Source of the DNA: a bacterium
GTDB taxonomy: Bacteria > Armatimonadota > HRBIN16
Length of the DNA stretch: 5,288 nt
Assembly (NCBI GenBank): GCA_025057335.1
Contig: JANWXG010000185.1
Span: 1 to 5,288, forward strand
Reading direction: 5' to 3'
Part shown: in pieces, positions 5,275 to 5,288 of the stretch
Position numbering within the stretch: the stretch's first letter is position 1
How the letters are laid out: each line of letters begins with the position of its first letter
Position numbers and translations under genes: made by a program
The notes under the pieces: generated by a model
The model's input: the letters and a program-made list of their open reading frames with translations, nothing else
What the model was told of the DNA's origin: nothing
The model's database searches: none

Positions 5275-5288
5275 AGCCCCCTCCCAAC

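Larger units (their letters stand above)
4840..5288. other. Gene-free, hairpin-rich right flank
   Basis: No credible gene follows the GH2 stop. The stretch carries a partial GGAGGG element (4846-4871), a decayed hairpin unit (4888-4914), an inverted GTAG pair (4921-4959), a 20-base hairpin (4966-4985), a degenerate long palindrome (4996-5059), a 9-pair hairpin (5076-5103), a three-hairpin block (5152-5210) and further repeat copies to 5274. A short hairpin at 4850-4864 lacks a T-tract. No clear Rho-independent terminator was found, though any of these structures could stop or stabilise the operon transcript. Confidence 0.7.

Overview
The window is GC-rich bacterial DNA holding one compact two-gene operon on the + strand. 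Long repeat-laden, gene-free stretches lie on both sides. I cannot fix the species. The GC-rich coding style, the GT39 and GH2 protein flavours and the long GTCAT-CTGAGC palindromes resemble, from memory, Armatimonadota-type or other thermophile metagenome bins. This is a weak inference with no marker gene to back it.

Layout. Positions 1-352 contain no gene but are packed with short palindromic elements: a unit with GTAG beside a hairpin, a 63-base palindrome, a 27-base element and a 33-base direct repeat. Positions 353-2104 encode a polytopic GT-C (GT39/ArnT/PMT-like) membrane glycosyltransferase. Its stop overlaps the start of the next gene by one base. Positions 2104-4839 encode a 911-residue family 2 glycoside hydrolase (beta-galactosidase/beta-mannosidase-like) with both catalytic glutamates and a long extra C-terminus. 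Positions 4840-5288 again lack a gene and hold relatives of the left-hand repeats, plus a three-hairpin palindromic block.

How the parts may work together. The membrane enzyme would move a sugar from a lipid-phosphate carrier onto an unknown acceptor on the outer face of the membrane. The GH2 enzyme has no visible signal peptide, so it would act in the cytoplasm on an imported or recycled glycoside. The one-base overlap and the near-perfect Shine-Dalgarno sequence before the second gene indicate cotranscription and coupled translation. Substrates are not deducible from the sequence.

The most unusual content is non-coding. The same repeat families occur in the same order and orientation on both sides of the operon. 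Several copies differ by paired, helix-preserving changes, and nearly all differences between left and right copies are transitions. This points to a structured, REP-like repeat system that may have dispersed through the genome. No transposase, CRISPR array, tRNA or rRNA was seen.
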